DNA of 64,000 nt, taken from Actinoplanes xinjiangensis (GTDB lineage Bacteria > Actinomycetota > Actinomycetes > Mycobacteriales > Micromonosporaceae). How positions within the stretch are numbered: position 1 is the first letter of the stretch; each line of letters starts with the position of its first letter. The stretch spans positions 1-64,000 of the forward strand of contig NZ_QGGR01000012.1 in assembly GCF_003148685.1 (NCBI RefSeq), given 5' to 3'. A model generated the notes under the pieces. The model was not told the origin of the DNA. It searched no databases and worked only from the letters and a program-made list of their open reading frames with translations. Positions 48,647-56,997 of this stretch are shown piece after piece. Made by a program: the position numbers and the translations under genes.

Positions 48647-49320
48647 CCATCCGGGTGGTGCTGGCCGACGACCAGCCGCTGATCCGCAGTGGTCTGCGGG
48701 TGCTCATCAACGACGCCGAGGACATCGAGGTGGTCGGCGAGGCAGCCACCGGCGCGGAGGCGGTCCGGCTGGCCCGCGAGCACCGGCCGGACGTGGTCGT
48801 GATGGACATCCGGATGCCGGTGATGGACGGCATCGAGGCCACCGGGCACGTGGTGGCCGGGCCGGATCCGGCCCGGGTGCTCGTGCTGACCACGTTCGAC
48901 GACGACGAGTACGTGTACGCCGCCCTGCGTGCCGGCGCCAGCGGTTTCCTCGTCAAGGACATGGCACTCGACGACATCCTCGGCGCGATCCGGGTGGTGG
49001 CGGGCGGGGACGCGCTGATCGCACCGAGTGTCACCCGCCGCCTGATCCAGCACTTCGCGGCCGGCCCGGGAGCGGCTGCCGCGCCCGCCCCCGTGCCGCC
49101 GCGGCGCCGTCCGGACGACACGATCACCGAGCGGGAACGGGAGGTGCTGACGCTGGTGGGCCGCGGCCGCTCGAATGCCGAGATCGCGAAGGACCTGCAC
49201 ATCAGCCCGGCGACCGCGAAGGCCCACGTGGCCCGGCTGTTCACCAAGCTGGACGCCCGGGACCGGGTGCACCTGGTGATCATCGCCTACGAGATGGCCC
49301 TGGTCACTCCGCCGGAGTGA
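48643..49320 (+). CDS. NarL/LuxR family response regulator
   Basis: The product has 225 residues. The receiver has VVLADDQPLIRSGLRVL with acidic pair DD, phospho-Asp in DVVVMDIRMPVMDGIEA and Lys in GFLVKDMALDD. The C-terminal helix-turn-helix is ITEREREVLTLVGRGRSNAEIAKDLHISPATAKAHVARLFTKL, a LuxR/NarL domain. It is translationally coupled to the kinase. The last codons lie in a perfect inverted repeat acting as a probable terminator. Targets are unknown; the neighbouring secreted enzymes are candidates. Confidence 0.95.
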   Translation: MTIRVVLADDQPLIRSGLRVLINDAEDIEVVGEAATGAEAVRLAREHRPDVVVMDIRMPVMDGIEATGHVVAGPDPARVLVLTTFDDDEYVYAALRAGASGFLVKDMALDDILGAIRVVAGGDALIAPSVTRRLIQHFAAGPGAAAAPAPVPPRRRPDDTITEREREVLTLVGRGRSNAEIAKDLHISPATAKAHVARLFTKLDARDRVHLVIIAYEMALVTPPE

Positions 49321-49330
49321 CCAGGGCCAT
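49294..49330. terminator. 17-bp perfect hairpin overlapping response regulator stop
   Basis: ATGGCCCTGGTCACTCC (49294-49310) and its exact complement (49314-49330) flank a three-base loop. The TGA stop at 49318-49320 is inside the stem. The GH10 gene ends five bases beyond, from the other side. This compact structure probably terminates both converging transcripts, although no T-run is present. Confidence 0.7.
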
Positions 49331-49335
49331 GCCGG

Positions 49336-50700
49336 TCAGGCGGTCCGGCAGGTCAGCGCGGGCCAGGCCCAGTTGCCGCCGTGCTGGATGGTGAACCCGA
49401 AGGTGTTGCCGCCGCCGTTGGGGCGGCCGGTCATCACGTTGCCGCTGGAGTCCCAGCTCGCGCCGACGTTCCAGGTGGCGATCATGCGCTGCGGTGCGGA
49501 GACCGTGACGGTCACGATCCAGTCGGCGGACCCGGTGACGGTGACCTGGCCGTTGAAGCGGTCGCCCCACTTCTGGCCCTCGCTGTAGGTGGCCGTGCAG
49601 CCGCCACCCGACGGCGTGGACGGGCTGGGGGACGGGCCGCCCGGCGACTGGCTCGGCAGGGGCTGCCCGGTGTTCAGCTGGGCGAGCACCGCGTCGTACG
49701 CCGCCTTCTTCTGGCCGTTGCCGTTGAACAGCAGGGGGGTGCCGGAGGCGCGCCACGAGTCGCTGTCGCGGACGCCCCACACGGTGATGCCGGTGCACCG
49801 GGCCACCGACTGGCAGGCCTGCACGACGCCGCGGTACTGCTCGGCCTGGCTCGACCCGGAACCCTCGATGTCGAGTTCGGTGATCTGCACGTCCACCCCG
49901 AGAGCGGCGAAGTTCTGCAGGGTGGTGTGGTAGTTGCTCGGCACCGGGTTACCGGAGTTGAAGTGCGCCTGGAAACCGACGCAGTCGATCGGCACGCCCC
50001 GCGACTTGAAGTCCTGGACCATCCGGTAGACGGCCTGGGTCTTCGCGTGTGACCAGTTGTCGGTGTTGTAGTCGTTGTAGCAGAGTTTGGCGTTCGGGTC
50101 GGCGGTGCGTGCGGCCCGGAACGCGGCCTCGATCCAGTCGTTGCCGGTGCGCTGGAGGTTCGAGTCGCGGCGGGCGCCGGAGGAGCCGTCGGCGAACGCC
50201 TCGTTCACCACGTCCCAGGCGTAGATCTTGCCGCGGTAGTAGGTGGCGACCCGGGTGACGTGATTGAGCATCGCCTGCCGCAGCGAGGAGCCCTCCATCC
50301 GCTGCATCCAGGCCGGCTGCTGGGAGTGCCAGGCCAGGGTGTGGCCGCGGAGCCGCTTGCCGTTGCTGATCGCCCAGTTGGCGATCCGGTCGCCGGCGCT
50401 GAACGTGAACTGGTTCTGGTTCGGCTCGGTCGCGTCGAGCTTCATCTCGTTCTCGGCGGAGATCATGTTGAACTCGCGGTTCGCGATGGTCGTGTACTGC
50501 GAGTCGTTCAGTCTGCCGCCGGCGATCGCGGTGCCGAAGTAGCGGCCGCGCTCGGCGGCGGAGGCACCGAGCGTCGACGCCGCGCTGGAGGTGCCCTGCC
50601 ACAGGACCGCGGTGGTGGCCGTCATGGCGACGACGACACCGGCGACGGCGGCGGCGCGCCACCGGCGCCGGGCGGGGGCGCCACTGTTCTGTTGGTTCAT
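49336..50700 (-). CDS. Secreted GH10 endo-xylanase with CBM2
   Basis: The product has 454 residues. A twin-Arg-like/basic start (RRRWRAAAVAGVVVAMTATTAVL) is an export signal. The GH10 barrel (about residues 45-340) has WHSQQPAWM, WDVVNEAFAD with acid/base Glu, and DVQITELDIEG with the nucleophile Glu. A Pro/Ser linker (SQSPGGPSPSPSTPSGG) leads to a C-terminal CBM2 (CTATYSEGQKWGDRFNGQVTV, WNVGASWDSSGNVMTGRPNG) for cellulose/xylan binding. It cuts xylan backbones. It is divergent from the GH2 gene across a 295-bp low-GC region with repeated CGAAACT motifs. Confidence 0.96.
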   Translation of the reverse strand: MNQQNSGAPARRRWRAAAVAGVVVAMTATTAVLWQGTSSAASTLGASAAERGRYFGTAIAGGRLNDSQYTTIANREFNMISAENEMKLDATEPNQNQFTFSAGDRIANWAISNGKRLRGHTLAWHSQQPAWMQRMEGSSLRQAMLNHVTRVATYYRGKIYAWDVVNEAFADGSSGARRDSNLQRTGNDWIEAAFRAARTADPNAKLCYNDYNTDNWSHAKTQAVYRMVQDFKSRGVPIDCVGFQAHFNSGNPVPSNYHTTLQNFAALGVDVQITELDIEGSGSSQAEQYRGVVQACQSVARCTGITVWGVRDSDSWRASGTPLLFNGNGQKKAAYDAVLAQLNTGQPLPSQSPGGPSPSPSTPSGGGCTATYSEGQKWGDRFNGQVTVTGSADWIVTVTVSAPQRMIATWNVGASWDSSGNVMTGRPNGGGNTFGFTIQHGGNWAWPALTCRTA

Positions 50701-50732
50701 CGGGGATGTGCCTCCTCGACACGGGAACGGGG

Positions 50733-50841
50733 ATTCCGAAACTTCCGGAGGGGTACCGGAAATTCATGGGGATCCTACGTGGTCTTTTCCTCGACAGATA
50801 GACGATACCCGCTATCAAAGGGCTGAAAGAATTCCGAAACT
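50733..50841. promoter_or_regulatory. Direct repeats and palindrome in xylanase-GH2 divergent promoter
   Basis: The 11-mer ATTCCGAAACT occurs at 50733-50743 and again at 50831-50841, facing the same way. Between them, TTCCGG-N7-CCGGAA (50743-50761) forms an inverted repeat. The whole 295-bp gap (50701-50995) is unusually AT-rich for this genome. CGAAA-type repeats are reported in Streptomyces xylanase promoters, so a shared xylan-responsive repressor is plausible. Confidence 0.5.
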
Positions 50842-50995
50842 ATCGATGGAAAACTCGTTATGCGCGCGACCGCAGTCGAGTCGGTGGTGACGGGATTAGC
50901 GCGAACGTGTCCGAAGCTGTTTTCTTCTGTTGACTTGATGCATGTAAATAGTTCACTGTGTTTGCAATGTGCCGTTGATCGAAGGGAAACAATCG

Positions 50996-53900
50996 ATGCC
51001 GCGATTGCCCTGGAGGCCCCTGCTCCTCGCCGTCCTCCTGGTCCTGTCCACCCTCGGTGTGCCCGCCGGCCCCGCCTCGGCCGCCGGTCCCGTGCACGGC
51101 CTCAAGGGCGAGTACTTCCGGATGTCCGCCCCGGGAGCCCGTGACTTCGCCGAACTCGGTGGAATCGTGCTGGACCCGAACATCGACCTGCCCGGCCTGG
51201 CCGGCTCCTTCGAGTCGCTGACCGGGCGCACCGAGCACACCACCGCGCGCTGGACCGGGAAGATCACCGCCCCGGCCACCGGCGACTACACGTTCTCCAT
51301 GATCGGCGACAACGGGTTCCGTCTCCTGATCGACGAGCGGCCGGTGATCGACCACTGGGTCGGCGACTGGGACCGCGAGCAGGTCAGCGCGCCGGTGTCA
51401 CTGGTGGCGGGGGAGGCGCACACCGTACGCATCGAGATGTTCCAGGACATCGGCGGCGCGAACCTGTTCCTGCGCTGGTCGGGCGCCGGCATCGAGAAGC
51501 AGATCGTTCCGGAGAGCGCTTTCACGCCGCCGGACGGCTTCCAGATCTTCCCGGTCACCTTCACCGTCCAGCCCGACGGCCGGACGGTGATCGCCGACTT
51601 CGACGCCACGGTGGACGACCTCGGCACGTCGGCTCAGCACCTCGAGGTCGAGGTCGACACCACACCCTTCCCGATCCGGAGCGTCCGGAAGAACCGCGAC
51701 CGGGTCGTCATCACGCTCGCCGAGAAGGTGCAGAAGAACCAGAAGGTCCGCGTCGACTACGACGGCACGGGCGGCCTGGTCGTCGGCGGCGAGACCGTCC
51801 CGCAGGTCATCCGGTCCGCGGCGAACACGTCCACGCACCGGCTCACCACGCCGTGGGGTGACCGGGTCGACGAGCGCAACCCGCTGCCCGAGTACCCGCG
51901 CCCACAGTTGATCCGCAAGGACTGGCTCAACCTCAACGGCCAGTGGGAGTTCGCCGGCGTGCAAGCCGGTGAACAGCCGGTCTTCGGCCGGCGGCTGGCC
52001 GAGCGGATCACCGTGCCGTTCCCGGTCGAGTCGCAGCTGTCCGGTATCGAGCGGCGCGAGGACCACATGTTCTACCGCAGGCTCGTCACCGTGCCGGGCG
52101 GCTGGAAGGGCAAGCGGATCAAGCTCAACTTCGGCGCCGTCGACTACCAGGCGAAGGTGTGGGTCAACGGCACCCTGGTCACCGAGCACACCGGCGGCTA
52201 CACCGCGTTCACCGCCGACATCACCGGCGCACTGAAGAGGCACGGCCCGCAGGAGATCATCGTCGGCGTCACCGACGTGACCGGGCCGAACCAGCCGAAG
52301 GGCAAGCAGTCACTCAACCCCGGCGGCATCGTCTACGAGCCGTCGTCGGGCATCTGGCAGACGGTCTGGCTGGAGCCGGTCGCCCCGGTCGCCGTCGACG
52401 GCCTGGTCATCACGCCCGACGTCGCCACCGGATCGGTCGCCGTGCGCGTGAACTCCGCGGCGTCGTCCAAGGTCACCGTCACGGTCAAGGACAGAAGGGG
52501 CCGAAAAGCAGGCCAGATCTCGGGTACGTCCAACGCCGACCTCACCGTCAAGATCGCCGAGCCGCGTCTGTGGAGCCCCGACGACCCGCACCTCTACGAC
52601 GTGGACGTGAAGCTCGGCGGTGACACCGTCCGCGGGTACTTCGGGTTGCGTGCGGTGTCCGTACAGCAGGTCGGTGGTTTTCCGAAGTTGACGTTGAACG
52701 GCAAGCCGGTCTTCTCCCTGGCGACCCTGGACCAGGGGTTCTGGCCGGACGGCCTCTACACCCAGCCCAGCGACGCCGCCCTGCGGTTCGACCTGGTGGA
52801 GACGAAGAAGCTCGGCTTCAACGCGGTCCGCAAGCACATCAAGGTCGAGTCGGCCCGCTGGTACCGGCACGCCGACGAACTGGGCCTGCTGGTCTGGCAG
52901 GACTTCGTGTCGGCCGACATCACCGGCACCGCCGGTCAGGAGGCGTTCCTCAGCCAGGGCCGGGAGATGATGCGCCAGCTGCACAACTTCCCGTCGATCA
53001 TCGGCTGGATCGTGTTCAACGAGGGCTGGGGCGAGTGGGACCGCACCGCCACCGGCCGGATCGCCGACGAGATCAAGGCGCTCGATCCCAGCCGGATCCT
53101 CAACGCGCACAGCGGCGTGAACTGCTGCAACTCCAAGGGCGACTCCGGCCGGGGTGAGGTCATCGACCATCACGACTACGTCAACAACGACCCCGCCTAC
53201 CCGGACGCCACCCGCATCGCGATGGACGGCGAACACGGCGGCTTCACGCTGCGTACCCCCGGGCACATGTGGCCCGGGCCGCCCGCCGTCATCTACAGCG
53301 GCGTCGCCGACAAGGCGGCTCTGACCGCCAAGTACGTCGACAACACCGAGCGGTTCTACCTGGAGGCCGCGGCCAACGAGCTGTCCGGCTCGGTCTACAC
53401 GCAGATCACCGACCTGGAGACCGAACTCAACGGCCTCTGGACCTACGACCGGCGCGAGATCAAGGTCGACCCCGCGGCGGTACGGGCGGTCAACGCCCGG
53501 ATCATCGCGGCCGGCGCGACGTCCGGGCAGGCCAGGACGTACCCCGGCCACGGCGACTGGAACCTGGACGAGAACAGCGGCACGACCGCCCGCGACAGCG
53601 GCGGCGACAGCCACCTGACCCTGACCGGGGACACCACGTGGACGCCCGGCGTGACCGGGTCGGCGCTGAAGTTCGACGGTGACGGCGACTACGCCGACAC
53701 CGCCGCGCCGGTCCTCGACACCACGAAGGACTACACGGTGAGCGCCTGGGTGACGCTCGACGAGCTGCCGGGCAACTACGCCACCGTCGTCAGCCAGGAC
53801 GGCCGTCGCACCGAGAACCCCTTCTACCTGCAATACGGCCAGGGCGCCTTCGCCTTCAGCACACCCGGCGGCAACCGGGCCCGCCTGGTCACCACGCCCG

Positions 53901-54154
53901 AGCTGAACCGCTGGTACCACCTGGCCGGCGTCCGCGACCACGCCGGCGGCGAGATCCGCCTCTACGTCGACGGAATCCGGGTCGCCACCGTGCCGGCCGG
54001 CCCCGATGTGGTCGGCACCGGCCCACTGTCGGTGGGCCGGGCGAAGTACGCCGGTAACCGCGTCGACTTCTGGTCCGGCTCGATCGACGGCGTGCACGCC
54101 GTCGGCCGCGCGCTGACCGACGAGGAGGTCACCACGCTGTACCAGGCACGGTGA
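50996..54154 (+). CDS. Secreted GH2 glycosidase with PA14 and LamG domains
   Basis: The product has 1,052 residues from ATG 50996, with GAAGGGA ten bases upstream. A signal peptide ends at about residue 30 (ASAAGPVHG). Residues 34-170 are a PA14 sandwich (LKGEYFRMS, YTFSMIGDNGFRLLIDERPVIDHW). Next come the GH2 jelly roll (RKDWLNLNGQWEFAG, HMFYRRLVTVP, VWVNGTLVTEHTGGYTAFTADIT), an Ig-like domain, and the barrel with acid/base Glu in GWIVFNEGWGEWD and GEHGG later. A C-terminal LamG/concanavalin domain (WNLDENSGTTARDSGGDS, SIDGVHAVGRALTDEEV) ends it. It is a beta-galactosidase/glucuronidase/mannosidase-type enzyme, and the exact sugar is unknown. The PA14 and LamG parts suggest polymer binding. 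Confidence 0.92.
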   Translation: MPRLPWRPLLLAVLLVLSTLGVPAGPASAAGPVHGLKGEYFRMSAPGARDFAELGGIVLDPNIDLPGLAGSFESLTGRTEHTTARWTGKITAPATGDYTFSMIGDNGFRLLIDERPVIDHWVGDWDREQVSAPVSLVAGEAHTVRIEMFQDIGGANLFLRWSGAGIEKQIVPESAFTPPDGFQIFPVTFTVQPDGRTVIADFDATVDDLGTSAQHLEVEVDTTPFPIRSVRKNRDRVVITLAEKVQKNQKVRVDYDGTGGLVVGGETVPQVIRSAANTSTHRLTTPWGDRVDERNPLPEYPRPQLIRKDWLNLNGQWEFAGVQAGEQPVFGRRLAERITVPFPVESQLSGIERREDHMFYRRLVTVPGGWKGKRIKLNFGAVDYQAKVWVNGTLVTEHTGGYTAFTADITGALKRHGPQEIIVGVTDVTGPNQPKGKQSLNPGGIVYEPSSGIWQTVWLEPVAPVAVDGLVITPDVATGSVAVRVNSAASSKVTVTVKDRRGRKAGQISGTSNADLTVKIAEPRLWSPDDPHLYDVDVKLGGDTVRGYFGLRAVSVQQVGGFPKLTLNGKPVFSLATLDQGFWPDGLYTQPSDAALRFDLVETKKLGFNAVRKHIKVESARWYRHADELGLLVWQDFVSADITGTAGQEAFLSQGREMMRQLHNFPSIIGWIVFNEGWGEWDRTATGRIADEIKALDPSRILNAHSGVNCCNSKGDSGRGEVIDHHDYVNNDPAYPDATRIAMDGEHGGFTLRTPGHMWPGPPAVIYSGVADKAALTAKYVDNTERFYLEAAANELSGSVYTQITDLETELNGLWTYDRREIKVDPAAVRAVNARIIAAGATSGQARTYPGHGDWNLDENSGTTARDSGGDSHLTLTGDTTWTPGVTGSALKFDGDGDYADTAAPVLDTTKDYTVSAWVTLDELPGNYATVVSQDGRRTENPFYLQYGQGAFAFSTPGGNRARLVTTPELNRWYHLAGVRDHAGGEIRLYVDGIRVATVPAGPDVVGTGPLSVGRAKYAGNRVDFWSGSIDGVHAVGRALTDEEVTTLYQAR

Positions 54155-54173
54155 TCCGTGAGCCGGCGCCTCG

Positions 54174-55643
54174 TCAGTCCTTGAGGCGCCGGCTCAACTC
54201 CTCGGCCAGCCGGGTGTTCAGCTCGGCCAGTTGCCGGTCGGTGAGCCCGCTCAGGTCACCGGTCTGGCCCTGCTGCTGTTCCTGCTGCTGTTTCTGCTCC
54301 TCCATGCGCTTCAGCTCCTGCTCCTCGGGGGAGCCGGGCGCCGCGTACGCACACCGGATCAGCACGCCCTCGGCGGTCTTGAGGCAGGTGGCCTCCCGGC
54401 CGTTCACCTGGCCGCGGCCCTCCACCCGGTAACGGATGCTCTGCTCGCTGCCGACCGTGGCGGTCCACGTGGTCCCGCCGGTGGGCACCACCTCGAACAC
54501 CCGGTCCTCGTTCCAGCAGCAGGCGTCCCGGTACTCGGCCTTGATCAGCGCCACCACGGCCTCCGGCGACGACCACGTCGGGTTCAGCCGGTGCACGGTC
54601 ATCGGGGCGAGGGCCAGTCCGGTCTGCCGGGTCGGCACCGTCGAGACGGCCACCACCGAACTCGCCTCGCCCTGCGGGGTGAGTGGCGTGACGTACGCGC
54701 TGTTGCTGCCGTCGGTGTACCGGAGCGTGAACTCGGAGTTGTTGTCCTCGTTGGTGCCGTCGTCGGAGGCGTCCCAGCCGCCGCGCTCGAACCACCAGTC
54801 GGCGAAACCACCCACCGCCGCCGTCCCCTCGCGCTGACGGGCGGCGAGGCTGATCGGGTAGGTCGACCCGGGGATCGACGCCGTGTCGGTCGTGACGGTC
54901 AACTGCCCGGTGCGCCCGTTGTAGAGGGCGGCGCCGGCCGGCCGCTCGGTCACCGTCAGCACACCGACCTGCCGTTTCAGCGGGACCACGACCATCGGGG
55001 TGTCGCCCGCGCAGTACACGTAGACGTCCCGCTCATCGAACCGCACCCACCGCTGCTCGGCCGAGATCTTCCGTCCCAGGTTGTGACCGAACCAGCCGCC
55101 GATCCGCGCACCGGCCGCGTCCAGGTCGAAGGCGCACCGCTGCGAGCTGCGGCTGTTGCTGCCGAGGGGCACCTCCTGGACCAGGCCCACCTCGTAACCG
55201 GACAACCAGCCGCGCCGCTCCACCAGCGTGCCGAACCGGTCGGCGTCCGGCAGATAGGTGATGTCGGCGATCTCCCCGGTGACGTCCCCCAGGTTCGGCG
55301 CCGCCTGCGCCTCGCCGACCAGATAGGGGGCGCGGGCATTGAGGCTGGGCACCGGATCGTCGACCACGCTCATGGCCGCGGCGTAGTCGCGGTCCTGGAG
55401 ATACGAGTTGTAGAACAGCCAGCCGATGCCGAGGACCAGCCCCGTCGCCGCACCGAGCCAGCCCAGGAACACCCCGGCCCGGGCACCGGCCACCGCCAGC
55501 AGGATGACCAGAGCCAGCAGGACCAGCCAGGGAGTCAGATTCCGCAGCTCCCAGACCACGATCGTGGTGGCATAGGAGGCCCACCACACGATCAGCCCGG
55601 CAACGGCGACGATCGGGAGAACCCACCACAGCACACGACCCAC
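54174..55643 (-). CDS. Membrane protein with large extracytoplasmic domain
   Basis: The product has 489 residues from GTG 55643, preceded by GAGGAGG. Three N-terminal membrane helices (residues about 5-82) are followed by a long mostly beta domain: AAPNLGDVTGEIADITYLPDADRFG, RWVRFDERDVYVYCAGDTPMVVVPLKRQVGVL, and YRVEGRGQVNGREATCLKTAEG. The tail is Gln/Glu-rich and helical (KRMEEQKQQQEQQQ). No family is recognised. It stands between secreted enzymes and LtrA, with no operon evidence, and is probably cell-surface. Confidence 0.7.
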   Translation of the reverse strand: MGRVLWWVLPIVAVAGLIVWWASYATTIVVWELRNLTPWLVLLALVILLAVAGARAGVFLGWLGAATGLVLGIGWLFYNSYLQDRDYAAAMSVVDDPVPSLNARAPYLVGEAQAAPNLGDVTGEIADITYLPDADRFGTLVERRGWLSGYEVGLVQEVPLGSNSRSSQRCAFDLDAAGARIGGWFGHNLGRKISAEQRWVRFDERDVYVYCAGDTPMVVVPLKRQVGVLTVTERPAGAALYNGRTGQLTVTTDTASIPGSTYPISLAARQREGTAAVGGFADWWFERGGWDASDDGTNEDNNSEFTLRYTDGSNSAYVTPLTPQGEASSVVAVSTVPTRQTGLALAPMTVHRLNPTWSSPEAVVALIKAEYRDACCWNEDRVFEVVPTGGTTWTATVGSEQSIRYRVEGRGQVNGREATCLKTAEGVLIRCAYAAPGSPEEQELKRMEEQKQQQEQQQGQTGDLSGLTDRQLAELNTRLAEELSRRLKD

Positions 55644-55740
55644 CGGATCCTCCTCGCGACATCGTGGAGGCTCCGATTCTGGGGCACCGTGTCCACCGGG
55701 AACCCGGTTGGGACCGGGCCCGGGCGGGTAGGGCGGAGCC

Positions 55741-56991
55741 GTGTCAGAGGAAACAGGGACCACCACCGCCGACGGCCCGTCGGCCGAGGACCGCGCCCGC
55801 CTGGACCGCGAGGACCGGGAAGAGCGCGAACTCGTCCGCGAACCGGACGTCAACCAGGAGTCCAACCGGTCGGCGACCCGGCTGGAACTCTTCTTCGACC
55901 TGGCCTTCGTGCTGTTCGTGGCGGGCTGCGCGGACATGCTGGCGAAGGACGAGACGATCACCGGAGGTCTCCGGTTCGCGGCCGTCGTCGCCGTCGGCTG
56001 GTGGGCGTGGGCGAGCGCCACCCTGTACGCCAACCGGTTCGACACCGACGACGCGATCTTCCGGCTGCTCACCCTGATCGGCATGGGTGGCGTGATCATG
56101 ATGGCCGCGGCGGCCGACCAGGTCACCGGCCCGGCCTGGACGTGGTTCGTGGTCGGCTACGTCGTGCTGCGTGTCATGCTCGCCCTCGGCTACCTGCGGG
56201 TGTGGCGCACCCTCCCGGAGACCCGCGCCGGGATCCGTCCGTACCTGATCGGTCACGTCGCCGGCGGTGCCTTCTGGCTGGTGTCGCTGACGGTGCCGGC
56301 GCCGGCCCGGTACGTGCTGTGGGCGGCCGGCGTGCTCGTCGATCTGCTCGGCCCGACCCTGAGCGCACGCCGGCCCGACGCTCCGCCGCTGCACATGGAG
56401 CATCTGCCCGAGCGGTTCGGTCTCTTCGTCATCCTGCTGCTCGGCGAGTCGGTCGCCGCCACCGTGCACGGGCTGCACGACGGGAAGTGGACGTCCGGGG
56501 TGACCGTCACGGCCATTGCGGCGTTCCTGCTGACCGCGGCGCTGTGGTGGTCGTACTTCGACCTGTCCGGCGGCGCCGCGAAACGCCGCCTGGTCCAGGA
56601 GGGCGGCGAGCGTACCCACCAGGGCGTGCACGACTTCTACGTGTACGCCCACCTGCCGGTGGCGATCAGTCTCGCCGCGGTGGCGGTCGGCCTGGAACAC
56701 GCCATCGCGCACGGCTCCGACGGGCATCTCCCCGCCGGAGCCCGCGGTGTGCTCGGCATCGGGCTGGCCGGCTACCTGCTCAGCGCCGCCGTCATCCAGG
56801 GCGTGCTCTCCGGCCGCCACCGTGCCGCGCTGATCTGGCCGGGCCTCGGCATCCCGGCGATCGTGGTGATCACGATGCTGGATCTGCGCCCGGCGGTACT
56901 GGTCGGCCTCTGCGCGGCGGTGCTGGTCGCGGGTGTCGTCACCGGCATCCGCCAGCACCGCCACGGCGAGATCAAGGTGGCCAAGGTCTGA
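55741..56991 (+). CDS. Low temperature requirement A (LtrA) family membrane protein
   Basis: The product has 416 residues from GTG 55741. A charged N-terminus is followed by RLELFFDLAFVLFVAGCADML, the LtrA signature (a phenylalanine-rich first helix), then LPERFGLFVILLLGESVAATVHGL and DFYVYAHLPVAISLAAVAVGLEHAI. About eleven membrane helices are present. The family was named from a Listeria mutant with poor growth in the cold, and its transport or enzymatic role is unknown. It converges with mdeB with a six-base gap. Confidence 0.9.
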   Translation: MSEETGTTTADGPSAEDRARLDREDREERELVREPDVNQESNRSATRLELFFDLAFVLFVAGCADMLAKDETITGGLRFAAVVAVGWWAWASATLYANRFDTDDAIFRLLTLIGMGGVIMMAAAADQVTGPAWTWFVVGYVVLRVMLALGYLRVWRTLPETRAGIRPYLIGHVAGGAFWLVSLTVPAPARYVLWAAGVLVDLLGPTLSARRPDAPPLHMEHLPERFGLFVILLLGESVAATVHGLHDGKWTSGVTVTAIAAFLLTAALWWSYFDLSGGAAKRRLVQEGGERTHQGVHDFYVYAHLPVAISLAAVAVGLEHAIAHGSDGHLPAGARGVLGIGLAGYLLSAAVIQGVLSGRHRAALIWPGLGIPAIVVITMLDLRPAVLVGLCAAVLVAGVVTGIRQHRHGEIKVAKV

Positions 56992-56997
56992 CGCCGG

